DNA from: Chitinophagales bacterium
GTDB lineage: Bacteria; Bacteroidota; Bacteroidia; Chitinophagales; Saprospiraceae
Reading direction: 5' to 3'
Length of the DNA: 36,476 bases
Assembly (NCBI GenBank): GCA_022360175.1
Contig: JAKSDI010000099.1
Span: forward strand, 1 to 36,476
The notes under the pieces are model-generated. The model was given only the letters and a program-made list of their open reading frames with translations. It did no database searches and was not told where the DNA came from. The stretch's first letter is position 1, and every line of letters starts with the position of its first letter. Below are positions 24,180-33,560 of the stretch, in pieces. The position numbers and the translations under genes are program-made.

Positions 24180-27100
24180 CTAGTTAGTTACTGGCCTTTT
24201 TGTTGACTGTTTTTTTCTCGAGATCTTCTCCTCCAACCATTGAAAAATCACATAGACCACAGGGATCACCAATACGCCCAAAATTGTCCCTACTAACAAA
24301 CCACCTGCTGCCCCTGTCCCAATGGAACGATTGCCTTCTGCACCAACACCATAGGCAAAAACCAATGGCAACAGGCCGAGAATAAAAGCAAACGAAGTCA
24401 TCAAAATAGGACGCAAACGCTCCTTTGCTCCCTCAATCGCAGCTTCGGCAATGGTCAAGCCCGCTGCTCTTCTTTGCCTTGCAAATTCGACAATCAGAAT
24501 GGAGTTTTTGGCTAACAAGCCAACCAGTACGATTAGGGCAATTTGGAAATAAATATTGTTTTCCAAACCAGCAAAAGAAGTAGATAAAAACGCTCCCGCT
24601 ACACCAATAGGCAATGGCAACAAAACAGCAAAGGGCAAAAAGAAGCTTTCGTATTGTGCTGCCAAAAAGAAGAACACAAACAAAATACTCAGTGCAAAAA
24701 TAATGGGTGCCTGGCCTGCGCTATTAATTTCTTCCTTAGTGATACCGCTGAATTCGATACCATAATTTCCAGGCAAAGAAGTGGCTTCTTCCTGAATGGC
24801 TTTGATGGCATCTCCCGAACTATACCCTGGTTTAGCATTGCCATTGACAGATACTGCATTGTACAAATTAAATCGACTTAATGCCTGTGCTCCAGAGATG
24901 CGTTTTAAGTTGACAAAAGAGCTGATGGGCGTCATTTGTCCAGCAGTATTTTTCACAAAAACATTAGATAAATCTTTTTCATCTTTTCTAGCATCGGGTG
25001 GAGCTTGCATAAATACCTTATATGGTTTGCCATATTTATTGAAATCGGATACATAGAAACCACCAAAATAGCCCTGCATCGTACTCAATATATCATTGAT
25101 ACGAACCCCCAACCTTTTAGCTTTAGGGACATCTAGTTCAATTTCATATTGTGGATAATTGGTATTCAAAGAATTGGAAGCGAATAATATTTCTTTGCGC
25201 CCAAACAGTCTGCCAATAAATTCATTTGCCACAACCCCCAAATCCTCAATAGCGCCTGCTTTTTTGTCAATAATTTTAAATTCAAAACCATCGGAATTAC
25301 CATAACCTGGTACGCTAGACGGCGCAAAAAATATAACATTGGCATCTTTTATTTCATCGGCATACTGGTATAATTTGCCCATAGTGGCATCAATTGGCAC
25401 ACCATTTCTTTCCGACCAGTCTTTTAAAACTATAAAACCCATAGCATGTGCACTACCCGCTCCCGAAAAGAAATTAGTACCTGTCGTATAGGTGAAATCA
25501 GAAATTTCTTCAATCCCTGAAATAGCTGATTCGAGTTGTTCTAGGGATGCCATTGTCCTGCCCAAAGTCGCTCCGGGTGGCAATTCAGCATTAACAAAAA
25601 TAACCGCCCTGTCTTCAGAGGGTACAAAGCCTTGAGGGATTCTATTATTTGACCACCACGCTATCGCAACTGACAGCATCAATAATGCTGCACTGATCAA
25701 TTTGTACTTAAGAAAAAAGCGAAGAATTTTTACATAGCGATTTTTGGTCGCTTCAAATGCGGTATTGAAATAGTAATAAAAACGCTGTAGCAAATTTTTA
25801 CCTTTTTCACCATGATGATGCACCGGTTTCAATAAAATAGCACAGAGGGCAGGCGATAGCGTAAGGGCATTAATAGCCGAAATAAAAATGGCAACTACCA
25901 GTGTCACACCAAACTGCTTGTAGAAAACACCCGCGGGCCCCTGAATAAACATAATAGGAATAAATACCGCTCCCATAACTAAAGTAACCGAAATAATAGC
26001 ACCACTGATTTCCCCCATTGCCTGCTTGGAAGCATCCGCAACATTATTGATTCCTTTTTCCAATTTAGCATGGATGGCTTCTACCACTACAATGGCATCA
26101 TCTACTACGATCCCAATGCCCAATATCAAAGCAAAGAGGGTGAGTAAATTCATAGAATAACCAAAAACTTTTAAGAAAAAGAAAGCCCCAATGACTGATA
26201 CAGGCACTGCAATTGCAGGTATCAAGGTAGACCGGAAGTCCTGTAGAAATAGGAATACGACAATGAATACCAATATAAAGGCTTCTATCAGGGTGCGGGT
26301 CACCTTATCAATGGAGGCTTCCAAAAAATCATTTGTGTTGTAATTCATCACAAAATAAATACCCTTTGGAAAATCTTTCTCCAAAACTTTTATTCTTGCT
26401 ACCAATTCATTATTTATCTCTTGTGCATTGGTATTGGGCAATTGATTCACTCCAAAAGTAATCGAAGGCCCTCCATTGCTTCTGGAAGCTGTCGAATAAG
26501 AAAGAGCATCCAGTTCGATTTTTGCGACATCTTTTAGATATAGATTTGTTCCATCTGCCGCTGCTCGAATTAAAATATTTTCATAGTCCTCTACTTCTCT
26601 AAAACGTCCTTTATATTTTAGAGCATATTCAAAAGCCTGTCCTGCATTTTGCCCCAAAATACCAGGAGCAGCTTCGAGGCTTTGTTCCTGTATAGCAGCA
26701 TTTATTTCCATTGGAGTCAAGCCATAATTTGCCATTTTTACAGGGTCTAACCAGACTCGCATAGCATAATCTTTTCCTCCAAAAACATCGATCCGGCTAA
26801 CTCCATTGACTCGCTGCAATTCAGGGATAATGTTTAATTTCAAATAATTCTGCAAATAGGTTTCGTCATATTCAGGCGAATCTGAAGCGATAGAGGCATA
26901 CATCAAGGCAGAGTTCTGTGTCTTTTGTGTACTGATTCCATTTCGCAATACTTCGGCAGGTAAAACGGCATTGGCCCTCGAAACTCGATTTTGCACATTC
27001 ATGGCAGCCAAATCCGGATCGACATCTTGATTAAACACTACTGAAATAACTGCTGAGCCATCATTACTGGCTGTCGAAGTGATGTACTTCATACCTTCCA

Positions 27101-27314
27101 CACCATTGACTTCTTCTTCAATGGGTGTGATGACACTTTCTAAAATAGTTTGTGCGTTCGCCCCTGGAAAAGAGGCATTTATTTGGACAGTCGGCGGCGC
27201 AATTTCGGGATATTGCGAAACGGGAATGGTCATAATTCCAATTCCTCCCAGGATGACTGTAATGATAGCAATGACTGTTGATAGCACGGGTCTATCAATG
27301 AATTGTTGTAACAT
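24180..27314 (-). CDS. RND efflux pump, HAE-1/AcrB-type inner membrane subunit
   Basis: 1044 residues, full length for AcrB-like pumps. The N-terminus FIDRPVLSTVIAIITVILGG, the porter-domain motif PVSQYPEIAPPTVQI, and helix 4 with paired aspartates Asp405-Asp406 (GIGIVVDDAIVVVEAI) are present. Helix 10 has LVGLLAKNSILIVEFARQ with the conserved Lys, and the C-terminus reads GTGAAGGLLVGTILGVLVIPV. Those charged residues carry the proton relay. HAE-1 pumps export drugs, dyes, detergents and other hydrophobic compounds; the exact spectrum cannot be read from sequence. It lies between the adaptor gene (71 bases upstream) and the TolC-like gene. Confidence 0.97.
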   Translation of the reverse strand: MLQQFIDRPVLSTVIAIITVILGGIGIMTIPVSQYPEIAPPTVQINASFPGANAQTILESVITPIEEEVNGVEGMKYITSTASNDGSAVISVVFNQDVDPDLAAMNVQNRVSRANAVLPAEVLRNGISTQKTQNSALMYASIASDSPEYDETYLQNYLKLNIIPELQRVNGVSRIDVFGGKDYAMRVWLDPVKMANYGLTPMEINAAIQEQSLEAAPGILGQNAGQAFEYALKYKGRFREVEDYENILIRAAADGTNLYLKDVAKIELDALSYSTASRSNGGPSITFGVNQLPNTNAQEINNELVARIKVLEKDFPKGIYFVMNYNTNDFLEASIDKVTRTLIEAFILVFIVVFLFLQDFRSTLIPAIAVPVSVIGAFFFLKVFGYSMNLLTLFALILGIGIVVDDAIVVVEAIHAKLEKGINNVADASKQAMGEISGAIISVTLVMGAVFIPIMFIQGPAGVFYKQFGVTLVVAIFISAINALTLSPALCAILLKPVHHHGEKGKNLLQRFYYYFNTAFEATKNRYVKILRFFLKYKLISAALLMLSVAIAWWSNNRIPQGFVPSEDRAVIFVNAELPPGATLGRTMASLEQLESAISGIEEISDFTYTTGTNFFSGAGSAHAMGFIVLKDWSERNGVPIDATMGKLYQYADEIKDANVIFFAPSSVPGYGNSDGFEFKIIDKKAGAIEDLGVVANEFIGRLFGRKEILFASNSLNTNYPQYEIELDVPKAKRLGVRINDILSTMQGYFGGFYVSDFNKYGKPYKVFMQAPPDARKDEKDLSNVFVKNTAGQMTPISSFVNLKRISGAQALSRFNLYNAVSVNGNAKPGYSSGDAIKAIQEEATSLPGNYGIEFSGITKEEINSAGQAPIIFALSILFVFFFLAAQYESFFLPFAVLLPLPIGVAGAFLSTSFAGLENNIYFQIALIVLVGLLAKNSILIVEFARQRRAAGLTIAEAAIEGAKERLRPILMTSFAFILGLLPLVFAYGVGAEGNRSIGTGAAGGLLVGTILGVLVIPVVYVIFQWLEEKISRKKQSTKRPVTN

Positions 27315-27385
27315 TGAAATAAAGATTTATGATAATTTTCCCCTGAAATGATTTTAAAACTCAGGAAAAAAGAAGGATTTTCTTG

Positions 27386-28708
27386 CTATTTAAACGTTGC
27401 CTCAAAACCATTGGCAATATTCTCCATTTCCACCATTTCTGGTTTAATAGCCGTATATGGATATACCTTGCTTACGCCTTGTGCCAAGACTTTGTCACCC
27501 ACATTTAAGCCAGACTCAACAATAAAATAACGGTCTATTTTGTCCGTAATATGGATGGGGTTTCCGACAAGCGTATCCCCTGGAATTAGTTTATAAACCA
27601 TCGTTTGTCCCTGTGTTTCAAAAGAAGCTGTAGCAGGGATGGCAATTTGGTTTTTATAAAATGTAGGAATTTTAATTACTCCATTACTGCCGCTCAGTAA
27701 TACCAGATTGGGATTATCGAAGGAAGCCCGCAATTGAATCGCCCCTGTTTGTGAGCTGACCTTGCCAGTTGATGCATCCATTTTACCTTCCAATGGATAG
27801 TCACTTCCATCTGCCAATTGCAACTTCAGTGTCGGAAAAGTTTTAAGTTTTTCCGCCAAACTCTTGCCTTGCTTATGTTTTGTCAGGGTAGAAAACTCCC
27901 TTTCACTAATTGAAAAATAAGCATAGACTTCTTTTGTATTGGATACAGTAGTCAATGCCAGTACATCTGATGGCCCCACTAAAGAACCTAATCTGAAATT
28001 TAACTTGCCCACATAACCACTCACAGGGCTGACGATCTTTGTATAATTTTCATTTGCTCGATTACCCTGATGTGTGCTTTGGGCTTGATTTAATCTAGCT
28101 TTGGCAGATTCAACCTGGGCTTTTGCTGATTGTAAATTAGCCTGGGCTGTTTGCAATTGAATATCACTAACAATATTTTTATCCACCAATGGCTGCAGGC
28201 GATTGACTTCTATTTCGAATGTAGACACACGTGCCAAAGCGGTGCTTATAGCAGCCTCTTCTGCTTTGATTGCCGCTCCTGATGCTTTTGTATTTTGCGC
28301 AATTGCATTGGCTTCGAGCTTAAAAAGTGGCTGGCCTTTTTTAACAAATTGCCCTTCATCAACATAAATGTCCTGGATATAACCGCCAATTTTTGCTCGG
28401 ATTTCTATGTCCTGGATACCTTCAATATTGGCAGGGTAGGAATTGTATCCAGTGTAATCTTTTTTGCTCACCTCAAAAACAGGATAGGTAGTAACTGCTC
28501 CCCAGCCACCAGCGTCTCCTGAGTCGCCCCAGTCACCACTGCTTTCGGAGCTGTCCCAACTGCCTTGGCCTCCCGATTCTTGTTCCCAGTCTTGCCTACC
28601 ACCACAAGATGATATTATTAGAGAAAATAAAGTAATGACTAAGAACAGTGAGAAAATTGCATAAGGCTTCTGCTTAACCTGATGACAGGTTAATGGATTG
28701 GTATTCAT
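27386..28708 (-). CDS. RND efflux periplasmic adaptor (membrane fusion lipoprotein)
   Basis: 440 residues. The lipobox ISSC (Cys35) makes it a lipoprotein. The biotin-lipoyl-like half (IEIRAKIGGYIQDIYVDEGQ), a coiled-coil hairpin (about 135-205, AISTALARVSTFEIEVNRL) and the second lipoyl half (IVSPVSGYVGKLNFRLGSLV) are followed by beta-barrel and membrane-proximal domains (IAIPATASFETQGQ). Between the lipid anchor and the first strand is an unusual Gly/Ser/Asp linker (36-72) with Trp at 41, 51, 60 and 69, about every nine residues. It is the first gene of the operon and links pump and duct. Confidence 0.95.
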   Translation of the reverse strand: MNTNPLTCHQVKQKPYAIFSLFLVITLFSLIISSCGGRQDWEQESGGQGSWDSSESSGDWGDSGDAGGWGAVTTYPVFEVSKKDYTGYNSYPANIEGIQDIEIRAKIGGYIQDIYVDEGQFVKKGQPLFKLEANAIAQNTKASGAAIKAEEAAISTALARVSTFEIEVNRLQPLVDKNIVSDIQLQTAQANLQSAKAQVESAKARLNQAQSTHQGNRANENYTKIVSPVSGYVGKLNFRLGSLVGPSDVLALTTVSNTKEVYAYFSISEREFSTLTKHKQGKSLAEKLKTFPTLKLQLADGSDYPLEGKMDASTGKVSSQTGAIQLRASFDNPNLVLLSGSNGVIKIPTFYKNQIAIPATASFETQGQTMVYKLIPGDTLVGNPIHITDKIDRYFIVESGLNVGDKVLAQGVSKVYPYTAIKPEMVEMENIANGFEATFK

Positions 28709-28775
28709 CGTAATTGTATTTTTTATGTAATAGAAGAAAAGGATGCTTCTCGCATACCTCTATCGTATTCAGGGA

Positions 28776-28783
28776 CAAAGTTA
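28776..28783 (-). promoter_or_regulatory. Candidate -7 element of the RND operon
   Basis: The minus strand reads TAACTTTG, an exact TAnnTTTG match, 67 bases before the adaptor start. A TTGACC on the same strand (complement of 28807-28812) lies about 26 bases further upstream, longer than the usual spacing. Confidence 0.45.
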
Positions 28784-28883
28784 CAACGAGGCTTACCTTA
28801 CTAAAAGGTCAATTATTCGGTTTTTATGGTAAAAAGCAAGGTTCTCTTTATAACAAGAGTAAAAAGAAGAGTTTTTAAAAAAT

Positions 28884-29324
28884 TTAATGAAAGGCTAAGA
28901 CAGCCAAAATCACAATCGCTATTCCTAAAATAAAAGAGATTTTACTGAAAATCTCCAATTTTTTCAGGTGCATTTCAGCATTGCCTTTTTTTGCCTTTTT
29001 TGCCTTTTCTGCCTTTTTTGCCAATGAGGCAATAATCCCAATAACTATTGCCAAAACTGCCACTAAAATCAGCTTGGCAAGTAATAATGGGATATAGGTT
29101 AAATTTGACCAATACGGATTCATTAAATAAAAACCTGAAAGAAGAAGAAGAGCCAGTCCAATATGTCCCATCTTGCTTAATGCAAAAGTTTTTAATGTAA
29201 ACCTTAGAGCTTCCTCTTTTTCTTTGGTTTTGGAATTTGCAATTTCCAAAAACATAAAAGCAAAGCCTGTTCCGATAAACATTGCTATGCCAATGAAATG
29301 AATAATCAACATGGTATCACGCAT
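28884..29324 (-). CDS. Four-helix membrane protein, paralog of the one at 22205-22633
   Basis: 146 residues with four hydrophobic helices (about 4-26, 52-68, 78-101, 124-144). The N-terminal MRDTMLIIHFIGIAM and C-terminal AVLAFH match the paralog at the other end of the RND operon. The cytoplasmic-type loop at about 104-118 is a Lys/Ala/Glu low-complexity run (KKAEKAKKAKKG) coded by a near-tandem DNA repeat. The gene lies upstream of the adaptor gene with 175 bases between and has its own -7 element. The function is not known; its place between the AraC regulator and the pump suggests a shared role with the efflux system. Confidence 0.8.
   Translation of the reverse strand: MRDTMLIIHFIGIAMFIGTGFAFMFLEIANSKTKEKEEALRFTLKTFALSKMGHIGLALLLLSGFYLMNPYWSNLTYIPLLLAKLILVAVLAIVIGIIASLAKKAEKAKKAKKGNAEMHLKKLEIFSKISFILGIAIVILAVLAFH
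28983..29022. repeat. Short near-tandem repeat with T runs inside a coding region
   Basis: GCC followed by five to seven T (or T4C) recurs at 28983, 28993, 29002, 29011 and 29020, with spacings of 10, 9, 9 and 9. On the minus strand it encodes the Lys/Ala/Glu loop of the 146-residue membrane protein. The poly-T tracts could slip and shift the frame. Confidence 0.6.
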
Positions 29325-29347
29325 ATCAGTTAAATTTTAAGTACATG

Positions 29348-29355
29348 CAAAATTA
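29348..29355 (-). promoter_or_regulatory. Candidate -7 element of the 146-residue membrane protein gene
   Basis: The minus strand reads TAATTTTG, an exact TAnnTTTG match, 24 bases before the ATG. The -33 element is not clear. Confidence 0.4.
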
Positions 29356-29407
29356 CTAGGAAGGAACCTTTATATAGTGGTGATAAATGTGGATTATGTG
29401 GTAAAAA

Positions 29408-30304
29408 TCAAGGTTTTTCTTTGAACATCTTTGGCGTGACCCCTGTATGCTTTTTAAAATATTTCACAAAATTGGAGTTGTCTTCAAAGCCAAGCATATA
29501 GGCTATTTGGGCAATAGAATCGGAAGACTGTTTGAGGAGGGATTTGGATTCGAGTATTAAATATTCGTCTATGATTTGTTTAGCTGTTTTTCCGGTAGAT
29601 TTCTTTATACATTCTGATAAATAAATAGGACTTATGTTTAGTTGAATAGCATAATGTTTAATCGCTTGTCTTTTATGCTTAGCCTGGATAATGGCGTTTT
29701 CAAATTGATAGGTAATTTCATCTGCTCTTGTTCTCAGCTGACTCTTAGCTGCACTGAATTCTAGCATCCGCTTAGTATTAAATAATAATATGGTGAGATA
29801 AGATCGAATGATTTCCAGGCTGTTTTCGTCATTGCGGTCATATTCCTCATTTATCTTTTCAAAAAAACTTTGAATCATTATTTTTTGATCGGCAGTAAGT
29901 CGGTAGCCAGGAGATGTATTACGTTTAAAAAAAGGAAATTGTTTATAAAAGCCAAAAACCCCATTGCCAAACAATAAAAATTCAGGTTTGAATAAAAGAA
30001 TATAACCTACAGCTGCATTTTGAGTGTGGCCATTTTTGTCCCATTTCACGAGTTGGCCTGGGGATATAAAGACAAGACTATCCTCAAGTATATTACTGGT
30101 TTGTTGTCCAACTGAAACACTTGCATTATAGCCTAATGAAAAAGAGAATTCAAAATAATCATGAGTATAAATCCCTGAGTAATTTTCATTAAAATCATGA
30201 TCTTCAAATCTGGTAACATAAACCAACGGATGTTTCATCAAAGGTAAATTAATATCTTTGAGCATATCGTCAATATCAGAATAATGGGTTATTACTGAAC
30301 TCAT
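29408..30304 (-). CDS. AraC-family transcriptional regulator
   Basis: 298 residues. The N-terminal ~170 form a cupin-like sensing domain (THDYFEFSFSLG, DSLVFISPGQLVKWD). The C-terminal ~100 form the AraC double helix-turn-helix: first motif HYAIQLNISPIYLSECIKKSTG, second motif SIAQIAYMLGFEDNSNFVKYFKKHTGVTPKMF. There is no membrane segment. It lies 83 bases upstream of the 146-residue membrane protein and the RND operon on the same strand, which makes it the likely local regulator of efflux, perhaps responding to a pump substrate. This is inference from position only. Confidence 0.93.
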   Translation of the reverse strand: MSSVITHYSDIDDMLKDINLPLMKHPLVYVTRFEDHDFNENYSGIYTHDYFEFSFSLGYNASVSVGQQTSNILEDSLVFISPGQLVKWDKNGHTQNAAVGYILLFKPEFLLFGNGVFGFYKQFPFFKRNTSPGYRLTADQKIMIQSFFEKINEEYDRNDENSLEIIRSYLTILLFNTKRMLEFSAAKSQLRTRADEITYQFENAIIQAKHKRQAIKHYAIQLNISPIYLSECIKKSTGKTAKQIIDEYLILESKSLLKQSSDSIAQIAYMLGFEDNSNFVKYFKKHTGVTPKMFKEKP

Positions 30305-30488
30305 AATCTTTTAAAATCCCTTTGAGAAAATCTCTGCCACAAGTTAACATTTCATCAGACAAAATTAAAGTGGTTACCATTCTCTTCATCCTGTTTTTAG
30401 TTTAGAATTTACCCTAAACAGCAAGTACAGGAAAATCAGAAACAACAATCAATCAAAATGATCTTTCAGGCAACTCTGCTATTTTAAA

Positions 30489-32954
30489 TCAAAATTCACC
30501 ACCTTGAAATTCACCTCTTCCACCTCTGTTTCCATTTCTCTTTTTTTGCTGATTCAGGCGATAATTGAAAGTTAGCATTAGCTGTCGTGCCCGCCATTGC
30601 CAGTCACCTTCCACATAGAAATTCTCTCCTTCCTGGTAGTATCTCCTTCGACGAGTATTGAACAGGTCGCGCACACTAAGGGTCAGTGTACCATTGTTAT
30701 TCAGTATATCCATACTTGCTGCCGGATCCATATGCCACACAGCAAATCTTTTCCCCTGGGTTGTATTGCGGGGCGCCCGGTAGTTCATGTTAAGCTGTAT
30801 ATTCAGTTTTTTAAACAGGGTGACCCTGGAAGAAATCCGTCCGAACCAGGTATATGTATCGGCACTAAGGTCCTGCCCCTCAAATTCTCCTTCTGTCTGA
30901 GAGCGGAAGAAATTGGCATTCCCATTAATTCTCACTGTTTTTGTCGGATTGTAGGAAAAGGTAAATTCGAGTCCATAATCATTTCTTGTAGAAAGATTAT
31001 ACGGCCTCGTTTCTGAAGTAGTATCTGAGGTGACCTGCCTGATCCGTTCAATTACGTCATTTGTATGCCTGTAAAATACTGCTGAGGTAAGCGTTCCTTT
31101 ATCAAAATATTTTAAGTAGCCTACTTCGTATGAGTTTGTATATTCTGGATTGAGGTTCGGGTTTCCTCCCCAAATATTTCGCGCATCACTGAAAGTCAGG
31201 AATGGGTTTAACTCCCAAAAACCAGGCCTGCGGATACGGCGGCTATAACTCAACTGAAACGTATTCTTCTCATCGAGTTCATAGCCAAGGAATACACTGG
31301 GAAACGCGTTCAAATAATCTCTTGGATTAATTTCATTTGTCTGTAATAATTCTGTACGAACTTCCGAATATTCAATCCGTAGTCCACTTTGTATGGAAAA
31401 CTGGTTGAATTTATTACCAATCATTGTATAGGCTGCATGGATATTTTCATCGTAAAGCAGATTATTTGTAAATCTGTCAAGGGCTATCCATTCATTATCC
31501 TGAAATTCCTGAACCTTAAAATCATTGCGAATGTCTCGGATACCGCTTCGCAAACCTGCCTCGAATTTGCCGTCTTCTCCAAAAGGATGTACGTAATCGA
31601 CCTGAAGAATAATATTTCTCTGTCCTTCCAAATTATTGGAAAGCTGCTTTAAATCAGGAAGTCCAGTTGGTGTTCCATCTGGATTATAGCTGGATTCTGT
31701 AAATTCCGAGCCCTCTTCTTCTTCTTCATCCTGATATCTGAAATCAAATGTTAACTCATGTCCTTTCCTTTCAAAAAGCTTTTTAAAACTCAGGGAATAT
31801 TCCAGATTTGGTTCCTTTTCTATTTCGTCGTCAAATCGTTTGGTGATACCTGTCAGATTATCGAGACCATTTTCGTAATCACGATAAGTGATCCGATTCT
31901 GGTTGTCATCATTGCTGTAGCGAAAATTAAATGCAGTAGTAAGGATGTTCTTTTCATTGAAAAAGTAATCTGCTCCAAATCGAACGCTGTTGGAAAGGCC
32001 ACCACGGATTCTTCTTGAAGTATTTTCGGTAATAAATAAGTTATCATCCTCCCAAAACTCCTGGTATTGATCCCCTTGTCCAGGCCCTTTGCGGTAACGT
32101 ATGGAATAATTTGTAAAGAAATTGAATTGATTTCTCCGATAATTCAGGTTGACCGCGGCGCCATACAAATCGGGAGTTCCTAAAGTCAGGTCAAATGATC
32201 CATTCAATCCTCTTTTCCGATCTTTTTTCAAAATGATGTTAATGATACCCGACATCCCTTCTGCTTCATATCTGGCTGATGGATTGGTGATCACTTCGAT
32301 CTGGTCAATCAGATTGGCCGGAAGCTGACGCAAGCCATCCGAATTACTTATACCGATCATACCCGATGGTTTTCCATCCACCAGGATACGTACACCACCA
32401 GCCCCGCGTAATTCTATATTTCCTTCAACGTCTACAGTAACTGAAGGAACATTATCTAGTACATCGGCAGCGGTGCCTCCCTGGTTTGCAAGGTCTTTAC
32501 CTACGTTGAACACCTTTTTATCCAGCGAAAGCTGCATTGAGCTTCTTTCTGCCCGAACCTCAACTTCTTCAATCAACTGGGTGCTTGGAAAAATTTCAAC
32601 CTGTCCAAGGTCTATATCCCGTTTTTTGTCTTCCAATACAATATTTTCTATATATACTGACTGGTAGGAAATATAATCGATCTGCAAGTAATACTTACCG
32701 AACTTTGTTTCCACCTTAAAAGCCCCGTCAAGCTGGGAGATTGCACCCGTAACAATTGAACTGTCAACCTCAGAAAATAGAGTTACCGCAGCAAATTCAA
32801 GTGGACGTTTCGTCTCTCCATCGATCACTACCCCAGAAATAGAAGGAGGGTTCAAATCAGAATCTCCCTTCCATTGGCTGGAAGGCTGGCCATTGAGCAG
32901 GACCATATAAAAGAGGAGGAATGCAGTTGGGATCAGTTTTAAAAATAGTCTCAT
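30489..32954 (-). CDS. TonB-dependent receptor-like outer membrane beta-barrel protein
   Basis: 821 residues. Signal peptide (MRLFLKLIPTAFLLFYMVLL, cut near NGQ). A carboxypeptidase-regulatory-like domain follows (about 38-118, ISGVVIDGETKRPLEFAAVT), then a plug domain (about 135-240, ADVLDNVPSVTVDVEGNIEL, INIILKK) and a large outer membrane barrel of the OMP_b-brl_3 type ending in ARQLMLTFNYRLNQQ. The C-terminal tail is Gly/Arg-rich (NGNRGGRGEFQGGEF), beyond the last strand. No SusD partner is adjacent, so polysaccharide uptake in the Sus sense is unlikely; the substrate could be a siderophore, peptide or none. It appears monocistronic. Confidence 0.92.
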   Translation of the reverse strand: MRLFLKLIPTAFLLFYMVLLNGQPSSQWKGDSDLNPPSISGVVIDGETKRPLEFAAVTLFSEVDSSIVTGAISQLDGAFKVETKFGKYYLQIDYISYQSVYIENIVLEDKKRDIDLGQVEIFPSTQLIEEVEVRAERSSMQLSLDKKVFNVGKDLANQGGTAADVLDNVPSVTVDVEGNIELRGAGGVRILVDGKPSGMIGISNSDGLRQLPANLIDQIEVITNPSARYEAEGMSGIINIILKKDRKRGLNGSFDLTLGTPDLYGAAVNLNYRRNQFNFFTNYSIRYRKGPGQGDQYQEFWEDDNLFITENTSRRIRGGLSNSVRFGADYFFNEKNILTTAFNFRYSNDDNQNRITYRDYENGLDNLTGITKRFDDEIEKEPNLEYSLSFKKLFERKGHELTFDFRYQDEEEEEGSEFTESSYNPDGTPTGLPDLKQLSNNLEGQRNIILQVDYVHPFGEDGKFEAGLRSGIRDIRNDFKVQEFQDNEWIALDRFTNNLLYDENIHAAYTMIGNKFNQFSIQSGLRIEYSEVRTELLQTNEINPRDYLNAFPSVFLGYELDEKNTFQLSYSRRIRRPGFWELNPFLTFSDARNIWGGNPNLNPEYTNSYEVGYLKYFDKGTLTSAVFYRHTNDVIERIRQVTSDTTSETRPYNLSTRNDYGLEFTFSYNPTKTVRINGNANFFRSQTEGEFEGQDLSADTYTWFGRISSRVTLFKKLNIQLNMNYRAPRNTTQGKRFAVWHMDPAASMDILNNNGTLTLSVRDLFNTRRRRYYQEGENFYVEGDWQWRARQLMLTFNYRLNQQKKRNGNRGGRGEFQGGEF

Positions 32955-33027
32955 AAAGTTCGGATAATTTAGTCCTGGAAGTGATAGTATGGATCAAAAC
33001 AATACGTATAACTTACTATCTGTGGCA

Positions 33028-33035
33028 CAAATGTA
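33028..33035 (-). promoter_or_regulatory. Candidate -7 element of the outer membrane receptor gene
   Basis: The minus strand reads TACATTTG, an exact TAnnTTTG match, 73 bases before the receptor start. No TTG is found at the ideal distance upstream. Confidence 0.45.
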
Positions 33036-33081
33036 GTGGTTACTGTAAGGCTTTATTGGTTATTCCAAAACAAATCGGCTT

Positions 33082-33480
33082 TTAATCCCATTTATTTGAA
33101 GTAGAAACAGCTATTTTTCCTCCTCCTGTGAAAAACAAAGCAACAGCACCAAACAGGTATAAACCTAAAAGTTCAATTCCCCATCCACCATGCTGATTCA
33201 ATGAAAAAACATCCCCGGAATGAACCAAGAATATAGCCACTAATACACCAAACATGTAGACAATCGAGGCTAAACGGGTTCTATATCCAGCAAGAATAAA
33301 TAAAGGCGCAATAATTTCTGTAACATAAACGCCATAAGCTAGAAAGGTTGGTAATCCAGCATTGCCTAACATTCCTTCAATACCAGATACTCCTCCCAAT
33401 TTTGCAATGCCATGTAACAACATCAATACACTTATCGCAATGCGAAGGATTAATAATCCCAAATCTGTGTTTTTATCCAT
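33082..33480 (-). CDS. DoxX-family membrane protein
   Basis: 132 residues with four helices (about 7-25, 44-64, 69-86, 104-120). LLILRIAISVLMLLHGIAKL, then FLAYGVYVTEIIAPLFILAGYRTRLAS, is the typical DoxX signature. It is not close in sequence to the other DoxX-like protein of the window (14097-14471). It follows the TetR gene with 80 bases between, and a perfect 20-bp palindrome matching the TetR operator lies 47 bases upstream of its start, so it is probably a target of that repressor. DoxX proteins are associated with quinone and thiol stress. Confidence 0.9.
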   Translation of the reverse strand: MDKNTDLGLLILRIAISVLMLLHGIAKLGGVSGIEGMLGNAGLPTFLAYGVYVTEIIAPLFILAGYRTRLASIVYMFGVLVAIFLVHSGDVFSLNQHGGWGIELLGLYLFGAVALFFTGGGKIAVSTSNKWD

Positions 33481-33526
33481 TTTCGTTATTTTAATTTGCT
33501 GTTAGGTATTCATTTCGCAAAACATT

Positions 33527-33546
33527 AATCGAATATATATTCGATT
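33527..33546. promoter_or_regulatory. Probable TetR operator upstream of doxX
   Basis: AATCGAATATATATTCGATT is a perfect 20-bp palindrome. Its core arms TCGAATA/TATTCGA are identical to those of the palindrome at the TetR promoter (34141-34158); only the central two bases differ (TA here, AA there). It lies between the TetR stop and the doxX start. Confidence 0.7.
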
Positions 33547-33560
33547 TGTGGGTAAAAAAA

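Noticed and set aside
30597-31016. 139-residue plus-strand frame opposite the outer membrane receptor
   Set aside because: It is an antisense shadow of a long, well-supported coding region with no promoter or family resemblance.
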